Below the pieces are notes generated by a model. It worked only from the letters and a program-made list of their open reading frames with translations. It was not told where the DNA came from and searched no databases. A stretch of 62,629 bases of DNA from CAZOEL01 sp964578835 (GTDB lineage Bacteria > Desulfobacterota > Syntrophobacteria > Syntrophobacterales > Syntrophobacteraceae), in NCBI GenBank assembly GCA_964578835.1, contig CAZOEL010000036.1, positions 1 to 62,629 of the forward strand, read 5' to 3'. The stretch's first letter is position 1. Every line of letters begins with the position of its first letter. This document shows positions 43,660-53,191 of the stretch, in pieces. Both the position numbers and the translations under genes were made by a program.

Positions 43660-44676
43660 CTATCTACCGGGCTGTTGCCATGTGAGGACGATTTTTCCGA
43701 AATGCAGGCTATCGCGCATATACTGATGAGCCTCTTCCACGGCTTCTATCGGGTAGATCCGGTCTATGATGGGGCGAACGGTCCCGCTCTCGAGCAGTGG
43801 AATGACATGCGTTTTAAAGGCCTGCGTTATGGCTGCTTTCTCTTCGATGGTCCGGCTGCGCAAAACAGAGCCTGTGATTCGCAATCGTTTAGAAAGCACC
43901 GGCGCCAGGTCGATTTCAGATTTGCTTCCTCCCATCAAGCCAATGATGACGAGACGTCCGCGCGAGTTGAGGATCTTTATGTGCCTTGCCAGGTACGACG
44001 CCCCGATACAATCCAGGATGACATCGACTCCCTTGCCGCGAGTGATTTCCAAAACCCGGCTGGAAAAATCTTCATCATTGTAATTGACGCCGTAAGAGGC
44101 CCCGAGAGAAATAGCGCGGTCAACCTTCTCGCTGTTGCCCGCAGTGATGATGACTTCCACTCCCTTTGCTCGAGCGAGTTGAATTGCCGCGGTTCCGACG
44201 CCGCTTCCCCCGCCGTGGACCAAGAGCGTTTCGCCCGCTTTGACATCCGCTTCCAGGAAGAGGTTCAGGAAGGCAGTGAAGAAAACTTCTGCGACGGCAG
44301 CCGCTTCAATGAAGCTCAGTTTGGCCGGAACGGACACGAGATGCTCGGCCGGCGCGGTGAGATAGCGTCCATAGCCTCCGCCCGCAACTACTCCGAATAC
44401 TCGGTCTCCCGCATGCCACGAGTCTATTCGGGAGTCTGTCCAAACCACGAAGCCGGCGAAGTCGAGCCCCAAAATCTCGGATGCTCCCGGCGGCGGAGGA
44501 TATAGTCCTCTCCTCTGGAGAAGGTCGGCGCGGTTGATCGAGCACGCCTCTACCTGAACGAGAACTTCTCCCCGCCCCGGAGTGGGGCGAGGCATCTCTT
44601 TCAGTCTCAGCTGATTCCAGTCTCCGACCGTGCCTGATTTTTCGACCGTTATGGCGGGCATCATCAATGAGCGCAT
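43660..44676 (-). CDS. NAD(P)H:quinone oxidoreductase-like dehydrogenase (MDR superfamily)
   Basis: A 338-residue zinc-less MDR protein of the PIG3/QOR type. The GroES-like domain has EACSINRADLLQRRGLYPPP; the Rossmann motif is HGGGSGVGTAAIQLA. It lacks the zinc-ligand GHE core of alcohol dehydrogenases. It probably reduces quinones or enones with NADPH. An ATG at 44664 is another possible start. It is the first gene of a three-gene minus-strand group with the ABC ATPase and the zinc-ribbon protein. Confidence 0.85.
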   Translation of the reverse strand: MRSLMMPAITVEKSGTVGDWNQLRLKEMPRPTPGRGEVLVQVEACSINRADLLQRRGLYPPPPGASEILGLDFAGFVVWTDSRIDSWHAGDRVFGVVAGGGYGRYLTAPAEHLVSVPAKLSFIEAAAVAEVFFTAFLNLFLEADVKAGETLLVHGGGSGVGTAAIQLARAKGVEVIITAGNSEKVDRAISLGASYGVNYNDEDFSSRVLEITRGKGVDVILDCIGASYLARHIKILNSRGRLVIIGLMGGSKSEIDLAPVLSKRLRITGSVLRSRTIEEKAAITQAFKTHVIPLLESGTVRPIIDRIYPIEAVEEAHQYMRDSLHFGKIVLTWQQPGR

Positions 44677-44778
44677 AAAGGCGCATCCCTTTCCTCGGAG
44701 CCATGAGGCGCCTACGCCATAACGCGGCCTAAATGGAACAAAGCGAGAGGACTCAGTAAGGCTCAGGATTTCAATAGA

Positions 44779-45456
44779 TTATTCCATCTCTCCGTTCTCG
44801 GCGAACGAGAAATGCTTTGGCCCTGCTATAATGATATGATCGTGCACTTCGATGTCCAGCTCATTCAAAATTCGCTTCAATTTCCGCGTGAGCTGTCGAT
44901 CCGCGGATGACGGGCCGGGGTCTCCCCCCGGATGATTGTGGGAGAGGATCACGGCGGTCGCTCGATGTTTGAGGCAGGATTCCACCACGAGTCGGGGAAA
45001 CACAGCCGTTCGATTGACGCTTCCTCGCTGAATGCGATCTTTCGCAATGAGAGCGTTCTTGCTGTTCAGTGCGAGAATGCAGAAAATCTCATTCCGTTCG
45101 GTTCCAAGCTCCGAGAAGAGGTAACGGACTGCCTCCCCGGTCGAGTTGAAGACGGGGTTGGATTGCCATCGGTCCTGTTGATAGCGGTCCAGAAGGCGGG
45201 GAGTGAGAGCGAGCAAGACGGCGGCATGGTCTCCCACTCCGTCGATGTTCTTGAGACTCTCCAGAGGAGCGTCAAGAACCGCCGCAAAGCTTCTGAATTC
45301 CTCCAAAAGGGCTTTTGCAATCGGTTTGACGTCTCGCCGCGGAATTGCATAGGAGAGTAGCAGCTCCAGCACTTCATGATCGTGGAAGCCTTCAAAACCG
45401 CTTCGCTCGAACCGTTCCCGCAGACGTTTCCTGTGACCTTCCGCGCCCGTAGTCAT
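44779..45456 (-). CDS. radC: RadC/JAB-domain protein
   Basis: About 225 residues. An N-terminal helix-hairpin-helix-like UPF0758 segment (RLRERFERSGFEGFHDHEVLELLLSY, split here) precedes the RadC metalloprotease-like fold. The JAMM-type zinc site is in LSHNHPGGDPGPSSAD and the paired glutamate lies in the preceding strand. The ATG at 45456 is favoured by GAGG at six bases. Despite its name, a direct repair role for RadC is disputed, so the function is left open. Confidence 0.9.
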   Translation of the reverse strand: MTTGAEGHRKRLRERFERSGFEGFHDHEVLELLLSYAIPRRDVKPIAKALLEEFRSFAAVLDAPLESLKNIDGVGDHAAVLLALTPRLLDRYQQDRWQSNPVFNSTGEAVRYLFSELGTERNEIFCILALNSKNALIAKDRIQRGSVNRTAVFPRLVVESCLKHRATAVILSHNHPGGDPGPSSADRQLTRKLKRILNELDIEVHDHIIIAGPKHFSFAENGEME

Positions 45457-45504
45457 CGAGGTCCTCAAAGATCAGGGGCTGTAACACCTTCACGCAGCTT
45501 ATGC

Positions 45505-46137
45505 TCAAGAGGGCGACGCCACTTTTTCCCTCATCTGCATCAAGACCTTGTCGAAGGATTCGTTGGCCAGAATGGAGTCGAATTGTTGACGATAATTGTT
45601 GATGAAGCTGATGCCTTCGACAACGACATCGTAGACTTTCCATTGGCCGTTTTCCAACTCAAGCCGGTAATTGACTTCGACATCGGCGTCCTTGAAGCCG
45701 ATCACCCTCGTTTTGACAAGCGCGTATTTGCCCTCGATCTTTTCCTCATCATAGGCGACCTTCTGGTCTGAGTAGGTAAAGCTTTCTACTCGGCCTATGT
45801 AAGTGTTAAAAAGCATTTGCTTGAAGAGGGCGACAAACTCCTTCTGCTTATCCGGGCTCTGATCCTTCCATGCCCGTCCCAAGGCGCGCCTCGCCATGGC
45901 CTGAAAGCTGAAGTACTCGTCTACGATCGTCAGAATTTCATCTTTTCTATCACGAAGGCTGGCGCCATTCTTTGCTGACTGGCTCTTTAAAATATCGATG
46001 GCCCTGTCCGTCCCGGACTTGACCACTGCAAGGGGATTCGACCCGGCGCCGCGGGAGAATGAAGGGAAAGAAAACACTATAATAAATACAATCAGTATTT
46101 TACATAAACTATTGACTACCTGCCTAGAGGACAACAT
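45505..46137 (-). CDS. MlaC/Ttg2D-like periplasmic lipid-transport protein
   Basis: About 210 residues with a signal peptide (cleavage after SRGA). The mature domain carries FQAMARRALGRAWKD, FTYSDQKVAYDEE and VVVEGISFINNYRQQF, which match the ABC-transporter auxiliary MlaC family that shuttles phospholipids to and from the outer membrane. The Mla system normally needs MlaF/E/D; none lies nearby, so this gene is an orphan here. The start at 46137 follows GGGAG. Confidence 0.85.
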   Translation of the reverse strand: MLSSRQVVNSLCKILIVFIIVFSFPSFSRGAGSNPLAVVKSGTDRAIDILKSQSAKNGASLRDRKDEILTIVDEYFSFQAMARRALGRAWKDQSPDKQKEFVALFKQMLFNTYIGRVESFTYSDQKVAYDEEKIEGKYALVKTRVIGFKDADVEVNYRLELENGQWKVYDVVVEGISFINNYRQQFDSILANESFDKVLMQMREKVASPS

Positions 46138-46518
46138 TTTGCTACTCCCGGATCAAACTTTGATTATTTGTTATCAGATCAATCATTTCTATGATGCCGA
46201 ATTTCGAGTCAGCATTTTTATCACCATTTATTGAGGATGGGGAATATTTTTCTGGCCGCTGCCCACTTTTTGCGCTTATCCTCGCAACGGTATTTTATCA
46301 GACTATGCGCCTCCGCAAAAATAGCTCGAGCGGAAGGGGAGGATTAACAGGATAAACGGGCGGGTTGTCCATGTCGAAATTGCCGCGGTGCGACAATGGC
46401 GCTTCTAAAATGGTCGGAAGCATCCCGAGAGCCGGCGGAAAAATCGACGTGGACAAGTCATTGAAAAAGCGAGATATCAGTTCGAAAGCAACTCGTTTCT
46501 ATCGAAGCTTGCCACGAG
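46138..46518. other. Gene-free interval
   Basis: A 381-base gap, AT-rich next to the mlaC-like start and GC-rich near the carboxymuconolactone-type gene. Only weak frames without ribosome sites are seen; I would not call any as a gene. Confidence 0.5.
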
Positions 46519-46839
46519 CTACCTGGACGATTCTTTTGCCAAGACCTCGTCAACCCAGCCGAGAGCGGCAATCATGGTGGGAAAGCCGGTCGTGGTCAAA
46601 GAGAGTATGACCGTGTGGATGATCTCTTCATTGGTGGCCCCGGCAGCCAGCGCTTTTCTGGTATGTGATTTGACCGCTCCCTGAGAATTCAGACCGATAG
46701 CGATCCCCAACTTTACCAGATCCTGAACCTTTTGATCCAAGGGACCGGCTGAACGGCATGCAACGCCCAGTTCCTCGTACTTGTCCCGAATGGTTGAAAA
46801 ATCTTTGGAAAACTTCTCGTAAATCTTCGGTAGATACAT
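46519..46839 (-). CDS. Carboxymuconolactone decarboxylase-family protein without the redox cysteines
   Basis: About 106 residues from the ATG at 46839, with AAAGGAGAAGCC upstream; the longer frame to 46944 has no support. The helical CMD/AhpD fold is clear in LVKLGIAIG and HTRKALAAGATNEEIIHT. The place of the CxxC pair reads NSQGAVKSH, so both cysteines are replaced while the histidine stays. Peroxidase activity of the AhpD type is thus unlikely; a different, unknown role is inferred. Confidence 0.8.
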   Translation of the reverse strand: MYLPKIYEKFSKDFSTIRDKYEELGVACRSAGPLDQKVQDLVKLGIAIGLNSQGAVKSHTRKALAAGATNEEIIHTVILSLTTTGFPTMIAALGWVDEVLAKESSR

Positions 46840-47222
46840 GGCTTCTCCTTTATGCGAATTCAGTAAATCCAGAGAAAATCTTCTTCCCCGGGCGCCTCCT
46901 CTTTGTCTTTTTTCAGTGTCGCAGGCGCTCCCCAATGGCTCCAAAGCCTATCTAATCGCATATGCTCCAGAGTTTAAGTCCGAAAAGCATCATCTGCAAC
47001 ATTCATTTTAAAAGTGAGTGTAATGGAGTCTTAAAGCTTTTGCGCAACCAGCATCAGGCTATCTGCACAACAGGGATTTGCCGTCGATCCGCGCCTTTAA
47101 ACATTGCAGCAATCTTCATTATTGCTTTATTCTTTCATAGCGAGGGGATTGGGCGCATAATGCGAAAAGCCCTAAAGTATTTCCGATGTTCCGCGCAAAG
47201 GAATTCCGAACAAGGATGAGTC
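46840..47222. other. Divergent promoter region
   Basis: A 383-base gap between the CMD-like gene and the P-type ATPase gene. No gene, terminator or clear operator could be supported. Confidence 0.45.
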
Positions 47223-50060
47223 ATGCAGGTTCCTGATTGTCATTGCATAAGCCTCGATGAGATCGCGGCGCAATTGGACACAGATTTTGATCGAGGCCTC
47301 AGCCCGGAGGAAGCGGCTGAAAGGCTGAAGAGGCGCGGACCGAATGAGTTGCTTGAAAAGCCTCGTCCAGGCCTGCTGCAAACGTTGGCTGGTCAGTTCA
47401 ATAATTTCCTGGTCATCCTTCTCATCCTTGCTGCGGTCATATCTCTGCTTCTCGGCGAATACGTGGATGCTGCGGCCATCCTGTTCATTGTCGTGCTGAA
47501 TGCGATTGTTGGCGGGATTCAGGAATCGAAGGCCGAAGCCGCTCTGGCGGCCCTCAAGAAGATGGCGGCTCCAAATGCGCAAGTAATCCGGGACGGTCGT
47601 CAAATGACTATCTCTTCTCGATACCTTGCGCCGGGAGATATCGTTCTGCTCGAAGCGGGCAACTACGTTCCTGCTGACATGCGCCTGATAGAATCCATGA
47701 ATTTCAAGGTTGAGGAGGCATCTCTGACAGGGGAGTCCGCGCCCGTGGAGAAAGACGCCGGAGTTGTCCTCGAAGAGGATATTCCTCTTGGAGACAGGAA
47801 GAACAGCGTCTTCATGTCAACTTTGGTGACTTACGGGCGGGGCAAGGGGGTTGTGACGGCGACGGGGATGCATACCCAGATGGGTATGATTGCCGAGATG
47901 CTTCAATCATATGAGGACGCATCTACGCCTTTGCAGAAGAAGTTGAACCAGCTCGCCAAGGTCCCGGCTGTTGTCTGCCTTATCGTCTGCTCCGTTATCT
48001 TTGCCTACGGTTTGATCCGGGATTCCCGCCTGTCGCTCATTGTTGATCGAGGGATAATGGCTTACTTGAGGGCGGAATCAAAGGACATCGTGGAGCTTTT
48101 CATGACTGCGGTGAGCCTGGCTATTGCCGCCGTTCCGGAGGGGTTGCCCGCTGTCGTAACGATTTGCCTGGCTTTGGGCATGCAGCGGATGATCCGTCGG
48201 CATGCTCTGATCCGCAAGCTGTCGGCGGTCGAGACCTTGGGGTGCGCCACCGTAATCTGTTCTGACAAGACTGGAACCTTGACTCAGAACGAAATGACGG
48301 TCACACAGGTCTGGGCTGGCGGCACGAAGTTCAATGTCACCGGCGAAGGCTATGATCCTGTCGGCCGATATCTGCTGGATGATAAGCCCTGCGATCCATC
48401 GCGGAATCCCGGTTTGTCTCTCCTTTTACGAGCGGCGGCTCTCTGTAACGACGCGAGGATAGAAGAGAACAGGGGAGAGAAAGGAGATAAATCCTGGCGC
48501 ATGATCGGAGATCCTACCGAAGGCGCAATGGTTGTTGCGGCCGCCAAAGCGGGCTTGTGGCCCGGCGTGATGGACAAGAGCTTCCCAAGGATTCAGGAAA
48601 TTCCATTTGATTCGGATCGCAAGCGCATGACCACGATCCATTATGTGGGAGATGACGCCGATCGGCTCGCTTTTCCCCCTTCTGGAGTAGTGGTGGCGTT
48701 GATGAAGGGAGCGCCGGACATCATCCTCGGTTTGTGTTCTAAGCTCTCGATCGACGGACGAGAAATTCCGCTCAGTGAGGATCGGCGGCATGAAATTGTC
48801 GATGTGAACCGCGATATGGCTAAACAGGCGCTCCGTGTCCTTGGCATAGCGTGCAAGAAGATGGAGTCGCTGCCGGAGGCGCTCGATGGCGAATCAATCG
48901 AGCGAGATATGACTTTTATCGGCCTTATGGGTATGATCGATCCCGCCAGGTCTGAAGTGAAGGAAGCGGTAAGGATCGCTCATGAAGCCGGGCTAAAGAG
49001 CGTTATGGTCACTGGCGATTACAAGGAGACGGCTGAGGCTATCGCGCGAGAGATCGGCATTTTTACTCCTGGAGGTCGGGTCCTCACAGGTGCGGAGATC
49101 GACAAAATGAGCGATGTGGATCTCGCCGGAGTCATCGATGAAGTCGATGTGTGCTGTCGCGTCTCGCCGGCTCACAAAACCAAAATAGTCGACGCTTTTA
49201 AGAAAAAAGGCCATGTTGTGGCAATGACCGGAGATGGAGTCAACGACGCTCCGGCCCTCAAAAGAGCCGACATAGGCGTCGCCATGGGCATCACCGGAAC
49301 CGATGTGTCAAAGGAGACAGCCGACATGGTGCTGACCGATGACAACTTCGCCAGCATCGTTTCAGCCATTGAGGAAGGACGAATTATCTATGCGAACATC
49401 AGGAAGTTCGTCTACTTCCTGATTTCCTGCAACATAGGCGAAATCCTCATCATCTTCCTTTCCATGCTCTTCGGCATGCCCATCCCTCTACGACCGGCGC
49501 AGTTGCTTCTCCTCAATCTGGTGACGGATGGCGGTCCCGCGCTGGCTCTGGCTATGGAAAAAGGCGATCCGGATATTATGAAGCGCCCTCCCAGATCCAG
49601 TTGGGAGCCGGTTATCAACCGCAAGATGCGCATCGGGACTGTGGTGCAGGCTACGGTCATGACCTTTGCGGTTCTCATGTGTTACCACATCGGCCTTGGC
49701 AGATATCCCCATGACATATCGCACGCTCAGACAATGGCCTTTGCAACTTTGTGCATGTCCGAGTTGGCGCGTGTTTTCACCGCGAGGTCCGAGCATTACG
49801 GGATCGTCAGCATCGGGATTTTCTCAAACCGGTACATGATGTGGGCTGTTGCGGGTTCCGGAGCTCTGGTTCTGGCCGTGATCTATATCCCGTACGCGCA
49901 GCGTTTCCTCGATACCGTTCCTCTCTCTGCCGGCGATTGGATGCTCATGATCCCTTTTATTTTCATGGATTCCATTGCTGCCGAGACAACTAAGGTCTTC
50001 TTCAGAAAAGAGCCCGCAAATCAATGGTCGCCTGCCGATCTCCCAGCCTTCCGGAAATAG
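47223..50060 (+). CDS. Calcium-type P-ATPase (P2A/P2B-like)
   Basis: A 945-residue cation pump. The N-terminal cation-ATPase domain, actuator TGESAPVEKD, phosphorylation site CSDKTGTLTQNEMT near residue 345, and hinge MTGDGVNDAPALKRADIGVA are complete. The M4 motif PEGLPAVVT and M6 NLVTDG fit calcium or manganese transporters of the SERCA/PMCA/SPCA side of the family and not heavy-metal pumps. Start at 47223, behind AAGGATGAG. Ten membrane segments are expected. The gene stands alone. Confidence 0.92.
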   Translation: MQVPDCHCISLDEIAAQLDTDFDRGLSPEEAAERLKRRGPNELLEKPRPGLLQTLAGQFNNFLVILLILAAVISLLLGEYVDAAAILFIVVLNAIVGGIQESKAEAALAALKKMAAPNAQVIRDGRQMTISSRYLAPGDIVLLEAGNYVPADMRLIESMNFKVEEASLTGESAPVEKDAGVVLEEDIPLGDRKNSVFMSTLVTYGRGKGVVTATGMHTQMGMIAEMLQSYEDASTPLQKKLNQLAKVPAVVCLIVCSVIFAYGLIRDSRLSLIVDRGIMAYLRAESKDIVELFMTAVSLAIAAVPEGLPAVVTICLALGMQRMIRRHALIRKLSAVETLGCATVICSDKTGTLTQNEMTVTQVWAGGTKFNVTGEGYDPVGRYLLDDKPCDPSRNPGLSLLLRAAALCNDARIEENRGEKGDKSWRMIGDPTEGAMVVAAAKAGLWPGVMDKSFPRIQEIPFDSDRKRMTTIHYVGDDADRLAFPPSGVVVALMKGAPDIILGLCSKLSIDGREIPLSEDRRHEIVDVNRDMAKQALRVLGIACKKMESLPEALDGESIERDMTFIGLMGMIDPARSEVKEAVRIAHEAGLKSVMVTGDYKETAEAIAREIGIFTPGGRVLTGAEIDKMSDVDLAGVIDEVDVCCRVSPAHKTKIVDAFKKKGHVVAMTGDGVNDAPALKRADIGVAMGITGTDVSKETADMVLTDDNFASIVSAIEEGRIIYANIRKFVYFLISCNIGEILIIFLSMLFGMPIPLRPAQLLLLNLVTDGGPALALAMEKGDPDIMKRPPRSSWEPVINRKMRIGTVVQATVMTFAVLMCYHIGLGRYPHDISHAQTMAFATLCMSELARVFTARSEHYGIVSIGIFSNRYMMWAVAGSGALVLAVIYIPYAQRFLDTVPLSAGDWMLMIPFIFMDSIAAETTKVFFRKEPANQWSPADLPAFRK

Positions 50061-50374
50061 GCGGCGCAAGGATCGATTTCTGCCAGCCCGCCAAGGTGAC
50101 GATTCGTGTTGTACGTGATGCCAGCTCCTTTGCTGAACATTCCATGCCTTCATGGGAGCCATAGAGCAGCGGCTTATTTTCTCTGATGACGCTTCGAGTC
50201 TACCTCCCCTTCCGCGTGCTCGATTCGATTTTCCAGATTGACACATTTGATGGCTGCGTTGACTGGAAAGACGCCCTATTTTTTCCATTCTCGTCCACGT
50301 TGGCATGCGCTTGGCTATTCAATACGTCTGTAGTTTGTGGAAATCCTCTCACTGACAAGAAAAGGAGCCTTCGG
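50061..50374. other. Gene-free interval
   Basis: A 314-base gap between the P-ATPase and the DUF4258 gene. Earlier in-frame starts for the next gene exist from 50186, but they would add residues unlike the family, so I see nothing coding here. Confidence 0.45.
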
Positions 50375-50692
50375 ATGCAACGGCTGGCGAATCTTATGAA
50401 GAGCGACTATGGCGTGGTCAATGAGATAACCCGGCACGCCTGGCAGCGAATGATGGCTCGTAGGCTGTCGCAGGCTGCGGTGCAGGCGGCGATCGAATAC
50501 GGACGAGTTGTCTACGTTCGTGGGGCCGCTATTTACGCCATCGGTCGCAAAGAGGTAAACCGTTACTTGAGGCACGGCATTGATCTGTCATGCTATGAGG
50601 GAATTCAGGTTGTGTGCGCGCTTGATGGAACAATCATTACGGTTTACAGGAACCGAGACTTCCGGGGCCTTCGGAGGCCTTCGTTCCCGTAG
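50375..50692 (+). CDS. DUF4258-domain protein
   Basis: About 105 residues from the ATG at 50375, which has AAGGAG upstream. EITRHAWQRMMARRLSQAAV opens the domain and VVCALDGTIITVYRNRDFRG ends it, the pattern of DUF4258. Members often accompany antitoxins and may be RelE-like toxins. No antitoxin gene is adjacent, so a toxin role is only a possibility. Confidence 0.65.
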   Translation: MQRLANLMKSDYGVVNEITRHAWQRMMARRLSQAAVQAAIEYGRVVYVRGAAIYAIGRKEVNRYLRHGIDLSCYEGIQVVCALDGTIITVYRNRDFRGLRRPSFP

Positions 50693-50911
50693 CTGTTGCT
50701 CGGAGTGGCGAGGCGCCGTTACAAATTTGTGCATGAGCTTCCTTGCTTATCTCGAGAAAGTTCAATTTTGGCGCTAAGGCGCGCGTCCATTCCGTCAAAT
50801 ACTTGTCAGACTTGGAAGTGAACTTTGACTAGCGGGAGACTCTTCGGCATCCCTTTCTTGCGACCCGCCATGGTTCCTGCTCCAGTGGTGGGCGCGGAAT
50901 AAACAAAATAT

Positions 50912-51376
50912 ATGAATCATGCACGCTACGCTGTAATTGTTATTTCTTTGATTGCATCATTGAGCCTGAATTCTGCGAGAGCGCAGGAGCTCGCCAGTCA
51001 GCTGGCCGGCTCGGAGGCCTTGAGCGAATGGAGGTTCTGCAAGCATCGGCTGCACGGCAAAATGTACGCCAGGACAGAGCTTCTTTTCGGTTTGTCAAAG
51101 CCGGACGGAGTAGTGACTGAAGAAGAATTTCAGGACTTTATAGATACTGAAGTAACGCCGCGATTCCCAGACGGCTTGTCCCTGGTGACCGCCCGGGGGC
51201 AGTATAGAGGCTCATCCGGAGTCATCGTCCTGGAGCAGTCGAAGATACTGATATTGTTTTATCCGTTCAGCAAGGAAAGCAGCAATGCAGTGGAGCAGAT
51301 CAGGGATGCGTATAAAAGGACGTTCCAGCAAGAATCTGTGCTGCGAATCGATGAAAAATCTTGTATCTCCTTCTGA
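50912..51376 (+). CDS. Secreted DUF3574-like protein
   Basis: A 154-residue protein with a signal peptide (cleavage after ARAQ). The mature part has RTELLFGLSKPDG, VTPRFPDGLSLVTARGQYRG and SKILILFYPF, which matches the DUF3574 pattern. That family has no known function to my knowledge. The ribosome binding site is weak. A terminator-like hairpin follows it. Confidence 0.7.
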   Translation: MNHARYAVIVISLIASLSLNSARAQELASQLAGSEALSEWRFCKHRLHGKMYARTELLFGLSKPDGVVTEEEFQDFIDTEVTPRFPDGLSLVTARGQYRGSSGVIVLEQSKILILFYPFSKESSNAVEQIRDAYKRTFQQESVLRIDEKSCISF

Positions 51377-51386
51377 TCTGCAGTGA

Positions 51387-51436
51387 AGGGAAGCCTTCGC
51401 TTTCCCGTGGATGCGCCGCTGGAGTGGGCGTTTTTC
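51387..51436 (+). terminator. Probable terminator between convergent genes
   Basis: GAAGG/CCTTC and GGGAA/TTCCC pairings overlap around 51387-51406. A second hairpin follows, CGCC (51414-51417) with GGCG (51427-51430), and then TTTTTC. It separates the DUF3574-like gene from the opposite-strand kinase. Confidence 0.5.
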
Positions 51437-51439
51437 TTA

Positions 51440-52738
51440 TTAATCCAGGCGCTTTGAGATGGATACATAGAATGTAGCCCCTCTTTCCATGCCTGAATCG
51501 ACCCATACTCTTCCCCCGTGCTGTTCCGCTATCTCTTTGACTATAGCTAATCCCAAGCCCGTTCCTTCAACACCTTGCGATCCTTTGTTTCGTTCGAACA
51601 ATTCGAAAATCCTTTGAGAATCTTCGACTCTAACCCCCACGCCGTCGTCTGCTACGGAAAAAATGTAAAATTGATCGGTCTCCTGGAATCCGATCGAAAT
51701 CTTGCTGAGCCGCTCTCCGCCGTACTTCAGCGCATTGTCGACCAGATTTCTGAACACTCTAAGAAGCGACAACCTATCAGCCTTGATCTCCGGCATATTC
51801 GAGGGCTCGCTCCATTCCACCCGACGCATGCTCATTCTTGTAGCGAGCTCTTCCTTTACCATATGGAGAACTTCCTCGGGGTCTACCTTTTCAACCACAA
51901 GGAGGGAATGCCTCGTCGCAGCATAAGCGTTCACTTTCTCAACCAGAGCAACCACGTTTTCGGAAGCTCTGAGAATCTGGTCACAGTATTTTTTTCCCTG
52001 TTCATCGAGGACCGATCTGTGTTTGTCTGCAAGGCGTTTTGTCAGCCCATGAATCCCAATAGTAGGGCTCTTCAAGTCGTGCGCAACAGAATATGCAAAA
52101 AGCTTAATCTTTTCAGAGCTTTCCCGTAACGCGTCCTCGGCCTTCTTCCTTTCGATGATCTCGCTTCGCAATTCCTCATTGGCGCTTGCAAGCTCTGCCG
52201 TTCTCTCCGCCACCCTTATTTCCAGTTCATCGTGAGCTTTTCTGAGGGCTTCTTCCGCTCGCTTGCGCTCGGTGATATCGACTGTAACTCCCACCAATCC
52301 AGCCAGCTGGCCTTCAGCATCTTTGAAGGTTCCCTTGTAGATGATGACGTCCCTTGTGGCGCCGTCTCCATAGAGAAGAGTGGTCTCGAACACCTGCTGG
52401 TCGGGATTGCTGAAAGAGATCAGATCCAATTGCCGATAGTTGTCGGCAAATTCTTTAGGGAACAAATCATAGGATGTCTTGCCGACGATATCTTCCTTGC
52501 TCAGCCCGAGATGCTTTGCGAAAGCCTTGTTGCAGTCCAGGAAATATCCCTTGGCGTCTTTGAAGAAGATAGGGTTAGGAATGCTGTCGATAACGGTCTG
52601 CAAGAAGTGAAGCTGTTCCTCCAACTTCCTCTCCACCGTTTTGCAATTGGCTTCCCTGTTTTCCAAGTATGCAATGCGACTGCGAAGTTCATTCAGCTCA
52701 GATACGAGCTCTTCTTTTGTCTTATTTTCATCTTTCAT
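51440..52738 (-). CDS. Soluble PAS sensor histidine kinase
   Basis: A 432-residue kinase without membrane helices. An N-terminal coiled coil is followed by one PAS/PAC unit (SIPNPIFFKDAKGYFLDCNK to VGVTVDITERKRAEE, split), a second coiled coil, HisKA with the phospho-accepting His in SVAHDLKSPTIGIHG, and HATPase with NLVDNALKYGG and VEGTGLGLAI. The start is the ATG at 52738, with a weak ribosome site. No response regulator is adjacent. Confidence 0.88.
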   Translation of the reverse strand: MKDENKTKEELVSELNELRSRIAYLENREANCKTVERKLEEQLHFLQTVIDSIPNPIFFKDAKGYFLDCNKAFAKHLGLSKEDIVGKTSYDLFPKEFADNYRQLDLISFSNPDQQVFETTLLYGDGATRDVIIYKGTFKDAEGQLAGLVGVTVDITERKRAEEALRKAHDELEIRVAERTAELASANEELRSEIIERKKAEDALRESSEKIKLFAYSVAHDLKSPTIGIHGLTKRLADKHRSVLDEQGKKYCDQILRASENVVALVEKVNAYAATRHSLLVVEKVDPEEVLHMVKEELATRMSMRRVEWSEPSNMPEIKADRLSLLRVFRNLVDNALKYGGERLSKISIGFQETDQFYIFSVADDGVGVRVEDSQRIFELFERNKGSQGVEGTGLGLAIVKEIAEQHGGRVWVDSGMERGATFYVSISKRLD

Positions 52739-53191
52739 ATGACGTCATCCATTTGCCCCGAGTTTTGACGCCTCTTGGCATGAGGTCTCCAGGGTTGGCG
52801 GTAATAAAGACCGTCTCCTGCCGTTCATGCGCCTTCACCATTACAACGGCGCGGCTATTTTCCGCTTTGAGCCATGTTATTTTCTCCGCCCGGCGTGTGG
52901 AAATCTTTGGGCATGCCTTTCCCTCCATAATGTGGGCTGATTATATCATGAATGGAGCTTTTTCTCTCAGCTCGGGCATTTCTGTTCTCAGCATCTGCAG
53001 ATTGCTTGAGCGACTATGTCGTCTACGGCGTTGAAACCTGCTAAAGCGGAAAAAATGAAACGGGAGCGAGGAGCAACAAAGGCGCTCATACCGGGAGGAA
53101 GACGCCAATTTGCATGATGCTTCGCCCTTCCGCGATTCGGAGCAAATCTCTCGATGAATCAACCGGTTTTCGTCCGACGAATCCGAGGCCG
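52739..53191. other. Interval with only doubtful frames
   Basis: A 453-base gap. A minus-strand frame at 52728-52928 would give 66 residues (ITWLKAENSRAVVMVKAHER in its middle) and overlap the kinase start by 11 bases. Its ATG lies in a purine-rich stretch, but no family is recognised and it could be a relic. Nothing else is supportable. Confidence 0.4.
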
